Positions 1-8,981 are shown, counted from the first letter of the stretch. The stretch is 64,000 nucleotides of DNA from Streptomyces shenzhenensis (GCF_003688995.1 NZ_PENI01000016.1:1-64000), one strand, 5' to 3'. The notes: generated from the letters alone by a model not told the origin. A program made the numbers and translations.

Positions 1-379
1 GGAGTCGCTGAACCTGCGCCAGCGCCGTCTGGAGATCGTCTCGTGCCCGTCGTGCGGGCGCGCCCAGGTCGATGTGTACAAGCTGGCGGACGAGGTCACG
101 GCCGGCCTGGAGGGCATGGAAGTGCCGCTCCGGGTCGCCGTCATGGGCTGTGTGGTCAATGGTCCCGGTGAGGCCCGGGAGGCCGATCTCGGTGTCGCCT
201 CGGGCAATGGCAAGGGGCAGATCTTCGTGAAGGGTGAGGTCATCAAGACCGTTCCCGAGTCGAAGATCGTCGAGACGCTCATCGAGGAGGCCATGAAGAT
301 CGCCGAGCAGATGGAGGCGGACGGCGCCGCATCGGGTGCCCCGGCCGTCACGGGGACACCTGCAGTGACAGTGAGTTGA
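1..379 (+). CDS. ispG: 4-hydroxy-3-methylbut-2-enyl diphosphate synthase (C-terminal part)
   Basis: This is the 3' end of ispG (gcpE), cut by the window edge; the open frame enters at base 2. IspG reductively converts MEcPP to HMBPP in the MEP isoprenoid pathway. The visible part is the iron-sulfur domain, with CPSCGR followed by MGCVVNGPGE, which supply the three Cys ligands and the Glu of the [4Fe-4S] cluster. The C-terminus has a short Ala/Pro/Thr-rich tail. dxs follows after 28 bp and an aminotransferase overlaps dxs. That order is typical of the Streptomyces hopanoid locus, so this is probably the hopanoid-linked IspG copy (inference). Confidence 0.95.
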   Translation, partial: ESLNLRQRRLEIVSCPSCGRAQVDVYKLADEVTAGLEGMEVPLRVAVMGCVVNGPGEAREADLGVASGNGKGQIFVKGEVIKTVPESKIVETLIEEAMKIAEQMEADGAASGAPAVTGTPAVTVS

Positions 380-407
380 CCAAGCGCGAACCGAGAGGGG
401 GCCGAGC

Positions 408-2312
408 GTGCCGATTCTGGAGAGCATCCGGGGACCACGCGACCTGAAGGGGCTGTCCGAGGCGGAACTCGGTGAACTGTCCGCAGAAATACGCGAGTTC
501 CTGGTGACCGCGGTGGCCAGGACCGGCGGTCATCTGGGGCCCAACCTGGGCGTGGTGGAGCTCACCGTCGCGCTGCACCGGGTCTTCGAGTCACCGGTCG
601 ACCGCATCCTGTGGGACACCGGCCACCAGAGTTATGTGCACAAGCTGTTGACGGGGCGTCAGGACTTCTCGAAGCTGCGCGGCAAGGGCGGCCTGTCCGG
701 CTATCCCTCCCGCGAGGAGTCCGCGCACGACGTCATCGAGAACAGCCACGCCTCCACCGCGCTCGGCTGGGCCGACGGGCTCGCCAAGGCCCGTCAGGTG
801 CAGGGCGAGAAGGGCCATGTGGTCGCGGTCATCGGCGACGGTGCCCTCACCGGCGGCATGGCCTGGGAGGCGCTGAACAACATCGCCGCCGCGAAGGACC
901 GCCCGCTGATCATCGTGGTCAACGACAACGAGCGGTCGTACGCCCCGACCATCGGCGGACTCGCCAACCACCTGGCCACCCTGCGCACGACCGACTCCTA
1001 CGAGAAGGTCCTCGCCTGGGGCAAGGACGTCCTGCTGCGCACCCCGGTCGTCGGCGGCACCCTCTACGAGTCGCTGCACGGCGCGAAGAAGGGCTTCAAG
1101 GACGCCTTCGCCCCGCAGGGCATGTTCGAGGACCTGGGCCTGAAGTACGTCGGCCCGATCGACGGCCACGACATCAAGGCCGTCGAGTCCGCGCTGCGCC
1201 GCGCGAAACGCTTCCACGGGCCGGTCCTCGTGCACTGCCTCACCGAGAAGGGGCGCGGCTACGAACCCGCCCTGGCCCACGAGGAGGACCACTTCCACAC
1301 CGTCGGCGTGATGGACCCGCTCACCTGCGAGCCGCTCGCGCCGTCGGGCGGGCCGTCCTGGACGTCCGTGTTCGGCGACGAGATCGTCCGTATCGGCCAG
1401 GAGCGGGACGATGTCGTGGCCATCACGGCGGCCATGCTGCACCCGGTGGGCCTCGGCGCGTTCGCCGAGCGCTTCCCCGACCGGGTCTGGGACGTCGGCA
1501 TCGCCGAGCAGCACGCGGCCGTGTCGGCGGCGGGCCTCGCGACCGGCGGGCTGCACCCCGTCGTCGCCGTCTACGCCACCTTCCTCAACCGTGCCTTCGA
1601 CCAGCTCCTGATGGACGTCGCGCTGCACCGCTGCGGTGTGACCTTCGTCCTCGACCGGGCCGGCGTCACCGGCGTCGACGGGGCCTCCCACAACGGCATG
1701 TGGGACATGTCGGTCCTCCAGGTCGTGCCCGGCCTCAGAATCGCCGCGCCGCGCGACGCCGACCAGTTGCGCGCCCAGCTGCGGGAGGCGGTCGCCGTCG
1801 ACGACGCGCCCACGCTGGTCCGCTTCCCGAAAGAGTCGGTGGGGCCGCGGATCCCGGCGGTCGACCGCGTCGGCGGCATGGACGTACTGCACCGGGCCGA
1901 GCGGCCCGAGGCGCTGCTGGTGGCCGTCGGCGTCATGGCACCGGTGTGTCTGCAGGCCGCCGAGCTGCTGGAGGCGCGCGGCATCGGCTGCACGGTGGTC
2001 GACCCGCGCTGGGTCAAGCCCGTCGACCCGGATCTGCCCGGACTCGCCGCCGGCCACCGGCTGGTGGCCGTCGTGGAGGACAACAGCCGGGCCGGCGGGG
2101 TGGGTTCCGCCGTGGCGCTGGCGCTCGGCGACGCGGACGTCGACGTGCCGGTGCGCCGGTTCGGCATCCCGGAGCAGTTCCTCGCGCACGCCAAGCGCGG
2201 GGAGGTGCTGGCCGACATCGGTCTCACCCCCGTCGAGATCGCCGGACGGATCGGCGCGAGCCTCGCCGTCAGGGAGCACGACGACGGCACAGTCAAGGAG
2301 AAGGCTGAATGA
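408..2312 (+). CDS. dxs: 1-deoxy-D-xylulose-5-phosphate synthase
   Basis: A 634-aa thiamine-diphosphate transketolase-like enzyme that condenses pyruvate and glyceraldehyde 3-phosphate, the first MEP-pathway step. Visible marks are the N-terminal DTGHQSYVHK block, the ThDP/Mg signature GDGALTGGMAWEALNN, the DRAGVTGVDGASHNG block of the pyrimidine-binding domain and a C-terminal transketolase domain with ARAGGVGSAVA. Length fits the family. The start is GTG, with a purine-rich GAGAGGGGG about 8 bases upstream. The stop overlaps the next start (ATGA at 2309-2312), so the aminotransferase is probably translationally coupled. Confidence 0.97.
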   Translation: MPILESIRGPRDLKGLSEAELGELSAEIREFLVTAVARTGGHLGPNLGVVELTVALHRVFESPVDRILWDTGHQSYVHKLLTGRQDFSKLRGKGGLSGYPSREESAHDVIENSHASTALGWADGLAKARQVQGEKGHVVAVIGDGALTGGMAWEALNNIAAAKDRPLIIVVNDNERSYAPTIGGLANHLATLRTTDSYEKVLAWGKDVLLRTPVVGGTLYESLHGAKKGFKDAFAPQGMFEDLGLKYVGPIDGHDIKAVESALRRAKRFHGPVLVHCLTEKGRGYEPALAHEEDHFHTVGVMDPLTCEPLAPSGGPSWTSVFGDEIVRIGQERDDVVAITAAMLHPVGLGAFAERFPDRVWDVGIAEQHAAVSAAGLATGGLHPVVAVYATFLNRAFDQLLMDVALHRCGVTFVLDRAGVTGVDGASHNGMWDMSVLQVVPGLRIAAPRDADQLRAQLREAVAVDDAPTLVRFPKESVGPRIPAVDRVGGMDVLHRAERPEALLVAVGVMAPVCLQAAELLEARGIGCTVVDPRWVKPVDPDLPGLAAGHRLVAVVEDNSRAGGVGSAVALALGDADVDVPVRRFGIPEQFLAHAKRGEVLADIGLTPVEIAGRIGASLAVREHDDGTVKEKAE

Positions 2313-3694
2313 CCAAGGAGTTCGACCTCGGCGCCCTCCTGGCCGAGCGCGGAGCCGAGCGGTACGAGCTGCACACCAAGTACCTGAACCACCAGCTGCC
2401 GCGCATGCTGCACACCATCGGCTTCGACAAGGTCTACGAGCGGGCCGAGGGCGCCTACTTCTGGGACGCGGACGGCAACGACTACCTGGACATGCTGGCC
2501 GGGTTCGGGGTGATGGGCCTGGGGCGCCACCACCCCGTCGTCCGCAAGGCGCTGCACGACGTCCTCGACGCCCAGCTCGCCGACCTGACCCGGTTCGACT
2601 GCCAGCCGCTGCCCGGACTGCTGGCCGAGAAGCTCCTCGCGCACAGCCCGCACCTGGACCGGGTGTTCTTCGGCAACAGCGGCACGGAGGCGGTGGAGAC
2701 CGCGCTGAAGTTCGCCCGGTTCGCCACCGGCAGGCCGCGGATCCTCTACTGCGACCACGCGTTCCACGGCCTGACCACCGGATCCCTGTCGGTCAACGGT
2801 GAGAAGGGCTTCCGGGACGGCTTCGCCCCGCTGCTGCCCGACACGGCCGTACCCCTCGGCGATCTCGACGCCCTGGCCCGGGAGCTGGCGAAGGGCGATG
2901 TCGCCGCGCTGGTCGTCGAGCCGATCCAGGGCAAGGGCGTGCACGAGGCCCCGCCCGGCTATCTGCGCGCGGCGCAGGACCTGCTGCACCGGCACAAGGC
3001 CCTGCTCATCGCCGACGAGGTGCAGACGGGACTCGGCAGGACCGGGGACTTCTACGCGTACCAGCACGAGGACGGCGTCGAGCCGGACCTGGTGTGTGTG
3101 GCCAAGGCGCTGTCCGGCGGCTATGTGCCGGTCGGCGCCACCCTCGGCCGGGACTGGATCTTCAAGAAGGTCTACTCGTCCATGGACCGTGTGCTCGTGC
3201 ACTCGGCGAGCTTCGGCTCGAACGCGCAGGCGATGGCCGCCGGGCTGGCCGTGCTGTCGGTGATGGAGAACGAGCAGACCGTCGCCAACGCCCGGGCGAC
3301 GGGAGACCAGCTGCGGTCCCGGCTGGCCGCACTCGTCGACAAGTACGAACTGCTCGCCGACGTCCGCGGCCGGGGCCTGATGATCGGCATCGAGTTCGGC
3401 AGGCCCAGCTCGCTCAAGCTGCGCAGCCGCTGGACCATGCTGCAGACCGCGCGCAAGGGCCTGTTCGCGCAGATGGTGGTGGTCCCGCTGCTCCAGCGGC
3501 ACCGGATCCTGACCCAGGTCTCCGGCGACCACCTGGAAGTGATCAAGCTGATCCCGCCGCTGGTCATCGGCGAGGCCGAGGTGGACCGGTTCGTGGACGC
3601 CTTCACCGCCGTGATGGACGACGCGCACAGCGGCGGCGGTCTGATGTGGGACTTCGGCAAGACACTGATCAAGCAGGCGGTGGCCAACCGGTGA
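2309..3694 (+). CDS. hpnO: class III aminotransferase of the hopanoid locus (HpnO-like)
   Basis: A 461-aa PLP-dependent class III (ornithine/acetylornithine-type) aminotransferase. Visible blocks are GNSGTEAVETALKFAR (PLP phosphate region), LIADEVQTGLGRTG (Asp on the pyridine N) and CVAKALSGGYVPVG with the Schiff-base Lys. In Streptomyces hopanoid clusters the gene after ispG-dxs encodes the aminotransferase proposed to make aminobacteriohopanetriol from ribosylhopane; that role is assigned here from gene order and family. It overlaps dxs by ATGA. No strong terminator follows; the operator-like palindromes of the next gene begin 16 bp after the stop. Confidence 0.88.
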   Translation: MTKEFDLGALLAERGAERYELHTKYLNHQLPRMLHTIGFDKVYERAEGAYFWDADGNDYLDMLAGFGVMGLGRHHPVVRKALHDVLDAQLADLTRFDCQPLPGLLAEKLLAHSPHLDRVFFGNSGTEAVETALKFARFATGRPRILYCDHAFHGLTTGSLSVNGEKGFRDGFAPLLPDTAVPLGDLDALARELAKGDVAALVVEPIQGKGVHEAPPGYLRAAQDLLHRHKALLIADEVQTGLGRTGDFYAYQHEDGVEPDLVCVAKALSGGYVPVGATLGRDWIFKKVYSSMDRVLVHSASFGSNAQAMAAGLAVLSVMENEQTVANARATGDQLRSRLAALVDKYELLADVRGRGLMIGIEFGRPSSLKLRSRWTMLQTARKGLFAQMVVVPLLQRHRILTQVSGDHLEVIKLIPPLVIGEAEVDRFVDAFTAVMDDAHSGGGLMWDFGKTLIKQAVANR

Positions 3695-3710
3695 CGGCCC
3701 CGCCGGGGGT

Positions 3711-3746
3711 TTGCCTCTGAGGCAAGAAATTTGCCCCAGGGGCAAA
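3711..3746 (+). promoter_or_regulatory. two tandem perfect palindromes, likely XRE-cupin operator
   Basis: TTGCCTC-T-GAGGCAA (3711-3725) and TTTGCCCC-A-GGGGCAAA (3730-3746) are perfect inverted repeats whose centres lie exactly 20 bp apart, about two helical turns. They sit 20 bp upstream of the XRE-cupin start. The placement suggests cooperative autoregulation by that protein (inference). Confidence 0.65.
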
Positions 3747-3765
3747 CCTGCGGCTCAATGGAGGC

Positions 3766-4365
3766 ATGAGCTCCTCCGAAGCCGAGCTGCCCGCGGTGGC
3801 ACCCCAGCTCCGCTCGTTGCGCCGCCGGGCCGGCCTCACGCTGGAGGCGGCGGCGCGCTCCGCCGGGCTGTCGCCCGCCCATCTCTCCCGGCTGGAGACC
3901 GGGCGACGCCAGCCCTCCCTGCCGATGCTGCTCGCACTGGCCCGTATCTACGGTACGACCGTCTCCGAGCTGCTCGGGGAGACCGTCACCGACCCGGATG
4001 CGATCGTACGCGCCGCCGACATGGAACCGACCGGTGCGGGCGGCTGGACCTACTGGCAGGCCGGTGCGCCCGGCGGCGGTATGCAGGCGCTGCGCGTCCG
4101 CGTGCCGTACGGCTCGCAGGGCGACATCGTGCGCGTGCACCCCGGCGAGGAGTGGCTGTACGTCCTCAAGGGGCGGCTCGGACTGCGCCTCGGGGACACC
4201 GCCCACGTCCTCGCGCCCGGCGACAGCGCGCACTTCGACTCGCTGACCCCGCACCGCCTCGCCGCCGAGGACCAGGACGGGGTGGAGCTCCTGTTCGTCC
4301 ACACCCTGCTGCAGAGTCCCACGGCCGCACTGTGCCTGGGCCCCATCACTGGAGAGCTGCCATGA
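3766..4365 (+). CDS. XRE-family HTH regulator with C-terminal cupin domain
   Basis: A 199-aa two-domain regulator. Residues about 14-68 form an XRE helix-turn-helix (LRSLRRRAGLTLEAAARSAG, then LSPAHLSRLETGRRQPSLP). Residues about 105-190 form a small cupin barrel (HPGEEWLYVLKGRLGLRLGD, LAPGDSAHFDSLTPHRL) expected to bind a small ligand or metal. The layout matches PuuR/HipB-like regulators of small-molecule metabolism. GGAGG lies only one base before the ATG, too close to be ideal, yet no other start fits the HTH. The stop overlaps the start of a tiny membrane protein, so the two are co-translated. Two tandem palindromes just upstream are the likely binding site. Confidence 0.9.
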   Translation: MSSSEAELPAVAPQLRSLRRRAGLTLEAAARSAGLSPAHLSRLETGRRQPSLPMLLALARIYGTTVSELLGETVTDPDAIVRAADMEPTGAGGWTYWQAGAPGGGMQALRVRVPYGSQGDIVRVHPGEEWLYVLKGRLGLRLGDTAHVLAPGDSAHFDSLTPHRLAAEDQDGVELLFVHTLLQSPTAALCLGPITGELP

Positions 4366-4484
4366 GCGACATGGAGGAGAAGTTCCCTCGTGCCCTGTGG
4401 ATCCGACTGATCATCTACATCGCCGTCGGCCATATCGTGGCCGGCTTCATCTATCTGCTGTTCGAGGTGGGTGCCAAGGGGTGA
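4362..4484 (+). CDS. 40-aa single-span membrane protein (DUF6126-like)
   Basis: A 40-residue protein overlapping the XRE-cupin stop by ATGA. It has a charged N-terminus (MSDMEEKFPRALWIR), one hydrophobic helix (about residues 15-35, ending in GFIYLLFEV) and a short GAKG tail. I recognise it as the small family that follows XRE-cupin regulators in Streptomyces (DUF6126, from memory). Function is unknown; the constant pairing suggests a membrane partner or target of the regulator. Confidence 0.75.
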   Translation: MSDMEEKFPRALWIRLIIYIAVGHIVAGFIYLLFEVGAKG

Positions 4485-4531
4485 GCGGCGACGGGACGAC
4501 GGCGAGGTGAGCGGCCCCGGGTGAGCGTCCG

Positions 4532-5329
4532 TCAGTCCAGCAGCCGCTCGCGCAGCCGCTCCCGGGTCCCCGGCGCCAGCCCAAGCCCCTGTTCCAGATA
4601 GGCGTCGGTATCGCCCCAGGTCTGCTCGACGGTCTCCACGGCGGCCGCCAGATACTCGGCGCGGGCGTCGAAGAGCGGGCTGAGCAGTTCCATGACCTCG
4701 GGCGTGTACGCGGTGTCCGCGCTGCCGCTGCGGTGCACCCGGTAGCGGCGGTGCTTGGCGTTCGACTCCAGATAGTCGGCCAGGATCGCGTCGCGCTCCA
4801 CACCCAGGGCCAGCAGCGTCACGGCGATGGACAGGCCCGCGCGGTCCTTGCCCGCCGCGCAGTGCAGCAGGGCCGGGACGCTGTCCTCGGCCAGCGCGTG
4901 CAGCACCCGGGAGTGCTCTGTGGTGCGCTCGGTGATGATCGAGCGGTACGAGACGATCATCCGGTTCGCGGCCTTGCCGTCGCCGAGGAGCTGCCGCAGC
5001 TGGCCGATGTCGCCGTCGCGGACCATCGTCCAGAACTCGGCGCCGTCCGCCGGGTCGGTCAGCGGCAGGTTGACGTTCCGCACGCCGGGCAGTGCGACGT
5101 CAGGACCCTCCAGCTTCTGGTCGGCCGCGTTGCGGAAATCGAAGACCGTGTGCAGGCCCAGGGAGGAGAGGAACGCGGCGTCGGTCTCGGTCGCGTGGGC
5201 CAGATGACCGCTGCGGAACAGCACTCCGCGGCGCACGCGCCGGCCGTCCGCGGTCGGCAGTCCGCCCACGTCACGGAAGTTGCGCACACCGGCCAGTTCG
5301 GGTTCGGTCGACGGGACCTGCTGTGTCAC
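4532..5329 (-). CDS. tyrosine-protein phosphatase (PTP-like)
   Basis: A 265-aa phosphatase of the bacterial Tyr/Ser phosphatase type (Y_phosphatase3, MptpB-like). The P-loop HCAAGKDRAG gives the CX5R signature with catalytic Cys and Arg. The N-terminal block GVRNFRDVGGLPTADG and FRSGHLAHAT are typical of the family. The GTG start at 5329 is chosen because AAGGAG lies 5 bases upstream and the protein then begins just before the conserved NFRDVGG. It faces the GH36 gene divergently over about 170 bp. Much longer frames on this strand run antisense through the GH36 gene and are not part of it. Confidence 0.9.
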   Translation of the reverse strand: MTQQVPSTEPELAGVRNFRDVGGLPTADGRRVRRGVLFRSGHLAHATETDAAFLSSLGLHTVFDFRNAADQKLEGPDVALPGVRNVNLPLTDPADGAEFWTMVRDGDIGQLRQLLGDGKAANRMIVSYRSIITERTTEHSRVLHALAEDSVPALLHCAAGKDRAGLSIAVTLLALGVERDAILADYLESNAKHRRYRVHRSGSADTAYTPEVMELLSPLFDARAEYLAAAVETVEQTWGDTDAYLEQGLGLAPGTRERLRERLLD

Positions 5330-5500
5330 GGAGGCTCCTTGGCGTCGGACCCCGCGACGCGGTTCGCCGGCGGGCACGCTGTCGACCATACGACATGGTT
5401 TTCCCCCGGCGACGAGTTGTCCACAGGCGTTGCACCGAGGCCCGCCGCCGCTTGATGATGTTGCGGCGTGAGCGGATCCGCGGGCACTTGTGAGGTCTTG

Positions 5501-7573
5501 ATGACGGACATCGCCGAGGACGGTCGTACCTGGCTGCTGAGCGGGCCGGGCAGCAGTTACGCGCTGCACCTCACGGACGCCGGTGAACTGCTCCATCTGC
5601 ACTGGGGTCCCCGTATCGCGCTCGCCGACGCCGAGGCGCTCGCCGTACGTCCGCTGCCCGGCCACCGGGCCTTCGAGTCGCCGCTCGACGGGCGCGAGGA
5701 GTACCCGGTCGAGGGCGGCCCCCGCTTCGTCCGGCCCGCGCTGTCGGTCCGCACCCCCGAACGCCGCGGCACCGAGTGGGCCTTCGAGGCGTACGACACC
5801 GAGGGCGCGGAGCTGCGGCTGCGCTTCCGGGACGCCGGGCTGGTCATCACCCTCCACTACCGGATGCGCGGCGACGTGGTGGAGCGCTGGGTGCGCCTCG
5901 ACAACCGGGGCGAGGCGCATGTGGAACTGCTCCGCGCCGACGCGGCCACCTGGACGCTGCCCGACCGGGAGGGCTGGCGGCTCTCCCAGCTGCACGGCCG
6001 GTGGGCCGCCGAGTCCCGGCTGACGAGCGCTCCGCTCACCTACGGCGACAAGGTCATCGGCAGCCGCCGCGGCCACACCGGGCACCAGCACCTGCCCTGG
6101 GTGGCGCTGGACTCCGACGCCACCGAGGAGCGCGGCGAGGTGTACGGCTGCGCGCTCGGCTGGTCGGGGTCCTGGCGCATCGCGGTCGCCCAACTCCCGG
6201 ACGCGCGCGTGCAGATCACCGGCGGGGCCGGGTACGACGACTCGGGCCTGCTGATGCTGGCGCCGGGGGAGTCGTACACCAGCCCCGTCTTCGCGGGGCT
6301 GTGGAACGACGGCGGTTTCGGCGGTGCAAGCCGTGCCTGGCACGCCTACCAGCGGGCGTACGTCATCCCGGACGCGGACCGCGACCGGCCGGTGCTCTTC
6401 AACTCCTGGGAGGCCACGCACTTCGACATCGCGCAGGAGCGGCAGACCGCGCTCGCCCGGCGGGCTGCGGCGATCGGCGTGGAGCTGTTCGTGGTCGACG
6501 ACGGCTGGTTCGGCGCCCGCACCAGCGACCGGGCCGGACTCGGCGACTGGACGCCCAACCCCGACCGCTTCCCGCAGGGACTTAAGCCGCTCGCCGACCA
6601 GGTGCACGCCCTCGGCATGCAGTTCGGCATCTGGGTCGAGCCCGAGATGGTCAACCCCGACAGCGAGCTGTACCGCGCGCATCCCGACTGGGTGCAGTAC
6701 CAGACGGGACGAAAGCGGACAGAAATGCGTCATCAGCTCGTTCTCAACCTCGCCCGCGAGGACGTCCAGGAGTATCTGTGGGAGCGGCTCGACGCGCTGC
6801 TCGCCGGCGCGCCCATCGACTATGTGAAGTGGGACTTCAACCGCTGCTTCACGGATGCGGGCTGGCCCGGCGAACCGTACCCGCAGCGGCTGTGGGTCGA
6901 CCACGTCCGCGCCCTGTACGCCCTGGTGGACCGGTTGCGGGCGGCCCATCCGGGCGTGGCCTTCGAGTCCTGCTCGGGCGGCGGCGGCCGGATCGACCTC
7001 GGGATCGTGAGCCGCACCGACCAGGTGTGGACCTCCGACAACACCGACCCGCTCGACCGGCTCGCCATCCAGCACGGCTTCAGCCAGATCCATCCGGCGC
7101 GGATCATGGCCGCCTGGGTCACCGACAGTCCGAACACTCAGCTCAACGGGCGGGCCACCAGCCTGCGCTTCCGCTTCGTCAGCTCCATGGCGGGCGTCCT
7201 CGGGGTCGGCGGCGATCTGACCGAGTGGAGCGAGGAGGAACTCGCCGAGGCCCGGCGCTGGGTGGACCTGTACAAGGAGATCCGGCCCGTGGTGCAGCAC
7301 GGCGAGCTGTACCGGCTGCGGCCCCCCGAGGGCGGGTTGAGTGCCGTGCAGTATCTGCGCGGGGACGAGACCGTCGTCCTCGCCTGGCTCCAGGCCCAGC
7401 GGTTCGGCGAGCCCGTTCCCGCGCTGCGGCTGCGCGGGCTCGACCCGTCGGCATCGTACGAATGCCGCGAAACGGGCGAAATCCATCGCGGTGCCGTGCT
7501 GTTGCACCACGGACTGCATGCCGGACTCCGCGGCGACCTGGACGCGACGGTCCTTCGGCTGCGTCGCATCTGA
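5501..7573 (+). CDS. alpha-galactosidase, GH36
   Basis: A 690-aa cytoplasmic GH36 enzyme releasing terminal alpha-galactose from melibiose/raffinose-type sugars. The N-terminal beta-sandwich is followed by the barrel: VVDDGWFGAR, GIWVEPEMVNPDSEL, YVKWDFNR (nucleophile Asp), then SCSGGGGRIDLGI and WTSDNTDPLDR (acid/base Asp). A C-terminal beta domain ends the protein. I chose the ATG at 5501 because GAGG lies 5 bases upstream; an in-frame GTG at 5468 would add 11 residues. No signal peptide is visible and no transporter gene is adjacent. Confidence 0.92.
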   Translation: MTDIAEDGRTWLLSGPGSSYALHLTDAGELLHLHWGPRIALADAEALAVRPLPGHRAFESPLDGREEYPVEGGPRFVRPALSVRTPERRGTEWAFEAYDTEGAELRLRFRDAGLVITLHYRMRGDVVERWVRLDNRGEAHVELLRADAATWTLPDREGWRLSQLHGRWAAESRLTSAPLTYGDKVIGSRRGHTGHQHLPWVALDSDATEERGEVYGCALGWSGSWRIAVAQLPDARVQITGGAGYDDSGLLMLAPGESYTSPVFAGLWNDGGFGGASRAWHAYQRAYVIPDADRDRPVLFNSWEATHFDIAQERQTALARRAAAIGVELFVVDDGWFGARTSDRAGLGDWTPNPDRFPQGLKPLADQVHALGMQFGIWVEPEMVNPDSELYRAHPDWVQYQTGRKRTEMRHQLVLNLAREDVQEYLWERLDALLAGAPIDYVKWDFNRCFTDAGWPGEPYPQRLWVDHVRALYALVDRLRAAHPGVAFESCSGGGGRIDLGIVSRTDQVWTSDNTDPLDRLAIQHGFSQIHPARIMAAWVTDSPNTQLNGRATSLRFRFVSSMAGVLGVGGDLTEWSEEELAEARRWVDLYKEIRPVVQHGELYRLRPPEGGLSAVQYLRGDETVVLAWLQAQRFGEPVPALRLRGLDPSASYECRETGEIHRGAVLLHHGLHAGLRGDLDATVLRLRRI

Positions 7574-7814
7574 ACCTTCTGTCGGAATTGCTTACTTATG
7601 TGGCGAGGGGGGTGAGGAGCGTCATAGCCGTGACGGTGCGTTGCCCGTCATGTTCACGTAATGCCCGTTCTCCGCGCGGGAATTGAGAAAGCGCACCGCG
7701 TCGGAATGCACGGACGGTGACCGGGAATCCTCGCAGCGGATCAAGCGAAACGCGCACCGGGTGAACCCGCTCCTTGTCCGTTTGCGTCCTGCTCGCTTAC
7801 GTTCGCCACCAATC

Positions 7815-7999
7815 CGGACGGAACGCCGAATCCTGCCGCCGCCCGGATCCCCGACACACCACTCACCCGTGTACGGCAGGAGCGGGGGACCCACCAGGCA
7901 CGACCGCCTGTCCCGGTCTCCGGGACGGCTAGGGGTGAAGCCGCGCCACGCGCGGCCGGGCAGCTCCAGCCCGAACCCGACAGCTCACCTCGCAGGCGC
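7815..7999 (+). ncRNA. c-di-AMP riboswitch (ydaO/yuaA type)
   Basis: The leader upstream of the LysM/M23 gene holds the conserved blocks of ydaO-class riboswitches in order: GCCGAATCCTGCCG, then GGCAGGAGCGGGGGACCCA, then AGGGGTGAAGCCG, then CCGAACCCGACAGCTCACC and GCAGGCG. The last block ends a few bases before the ribosome site. In Streptomyces, c-di-AMP binding to this class switches off cell-wall hydrolase genes (known for rpfA). The call rests on motif recognition, not on a covariance search. The 240 bp before it (7574-7814) show no gene. Confidence 0.85.
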
Positions 8000-8015
8000 C
8001 GGAGAGGAATTCGTC

Positions 8016-8981
8016 ATGCCCGCGAAGGGTAAGCACCGCCGCCCCAGGTCTCAGCGCCTCGCCCGCTCCATCGCCGCCGCCGGAACCGGCGGCGCCGCGC
8101 TGGCCCTGCCGCTCATCGGCGCCGCCGGGGCGCACGCCGCCACCCCCGAGACGGCGCCCCGCGCCGTCGCGCAGCAGACCGTCCAGTCCGCCGCCGGTGG
8201 CTCCGAGAAGAAGACGGCCGCCGAGGGCTCCGGCACCCGGACGTACTCGGTGCGATCGGGTGACTGGCTTGCCAAGATCGCCGAGGAACAGGACATCAGC
8301 GGCGGCTGGCAGCGGATCTATCAGGACAACCGCGCGGCCATCGGCGGCAACCCGTCGCTGATCCACCCGGGCCTGAAGCTCACGCTCGGCAAGCAGGCCG
8401 CGGCGGGGACCGACTCCTCGGCCACCGAGCGCTCCTCCAGCGAGCACTCGTCCGCGAAGTCCTCGTCCGCCGAGTCCGCGCGGCCTTCGACGCAGTCGTC
8501 GCCGTCGTCGTCGGACACGTCGATCGAGAGCGCCCCGGTCGCCCAGGACACCGGTACCACCGAGACCGCCACCACCGGTTATAGCCTGCCGGTCGACGGC
8601 GCCCGGATCGGGACCAGCTACCGCGCGTCGGGCAGCATGTGGTCCAGCGGCTACCACACCGGTGTCGACTTCGTCGCCCCGACCGGCACCTCGCTCAAGG
8701 CGGTCGGCGCGGGCACGGTCGTCTCCGCGGGCTGGGGCGGCGCGTACGGCAACCAGGTGGTCGTCAAGCTCGCCGACGGCCACTACGCGCAGTACGCCCA
8801 CCTGTCGCAGCTGTCCGTCTCGGCCGGCCAGACCGTGGCCGCGGGCCAGCAGGTCGGCCTGTCCGGCGCGACCGGCAATGTGACGGGCCCGCACCTGCAC
8901 TTCGAGATCCGCACCACGCCGAACTACGGCTCGGACGTGGACCCGCTCGCCTACCTCCGCTCGCACGGCGTCACCGTCTGA
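8016..8981 (+). CDS. secreted LysM / M23-family cell-wall peptidase
   Basis: A 321-aa exported peptidoglycan hydrolase. A basic N-terminus and hydrophobic Ala-rich stretch ending AHAA (about residues 1-45) form the signal peptide. A LysM domain follows (TYSVRSGDWLAKIAEE through HPGLKLTLG, about 80-130), then a Ser/Thr-rich linker, then a C-terminal M23 (LytM) domain with Zn motifs HTGVD (HxxxD) and HLHFE (HxH). M23 enzymes cut cross-bridges or stems of peptidoglycan. The ATG at 8016 is chosen over upstream frames because GGAGAGG precedes it and the protein starts at its signal peptide. Expression is probably set by the c-di-AMP riboswitch upstream, and a strong terminator follows. Confidence 0.93.
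   Translation: MPAKGKHRRPRSQRLARSIAAAGTGGAALALPLIGAAGAHAATPETAPRAVAQQTVQSAAGGSEKKTAAEGSGTRTYSVRSGDWLAKIAEEQDISGGWQRIYQDNRAAIGGNPSLIHPGLKLTLGKQAAAGTDSSATERSSSEHSSAKSSSAESARPSTQSSPSSSDTSIESAPVAQDTGTTETATTGYSLPVDGARIGTSYRASGSMWSSGYHTGVDFVAPTGTSLKAVGAGTVVSAGWGGAYGNQVVVKLADGHYAQYAHLSQLSVSAGQTVAAGQQVGLSGATGNVTGPHLHFEIRTTPNYGSDVDPLAYLRSHGVTV

Noticed and set aside
591..2279. 562-codon open frame antisense to dxs
   Set aside because: It is a high-GC shadow of dxs with no family resemblance; dxs itself is certain.
1571..3745. 724-codon minus-strand frame across dxs and the aminotransferase
   Set aside because: Antisense shadow; composition follows codon bias of the two plus-strand genes.
4532..7519. 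995-codon minus-strand frame
   Set aside because: Only the last 265 codons are a real gene (the tyrosine phosphatase); the rest is antisense to the GH36 alpha-galactosidase.
7622..7894. Minus-strand frame in the leader of the M23 gene
   Set aside because: It lies mostly upstream of and across the riboswitch, has no ribosome site and no family resemblance.
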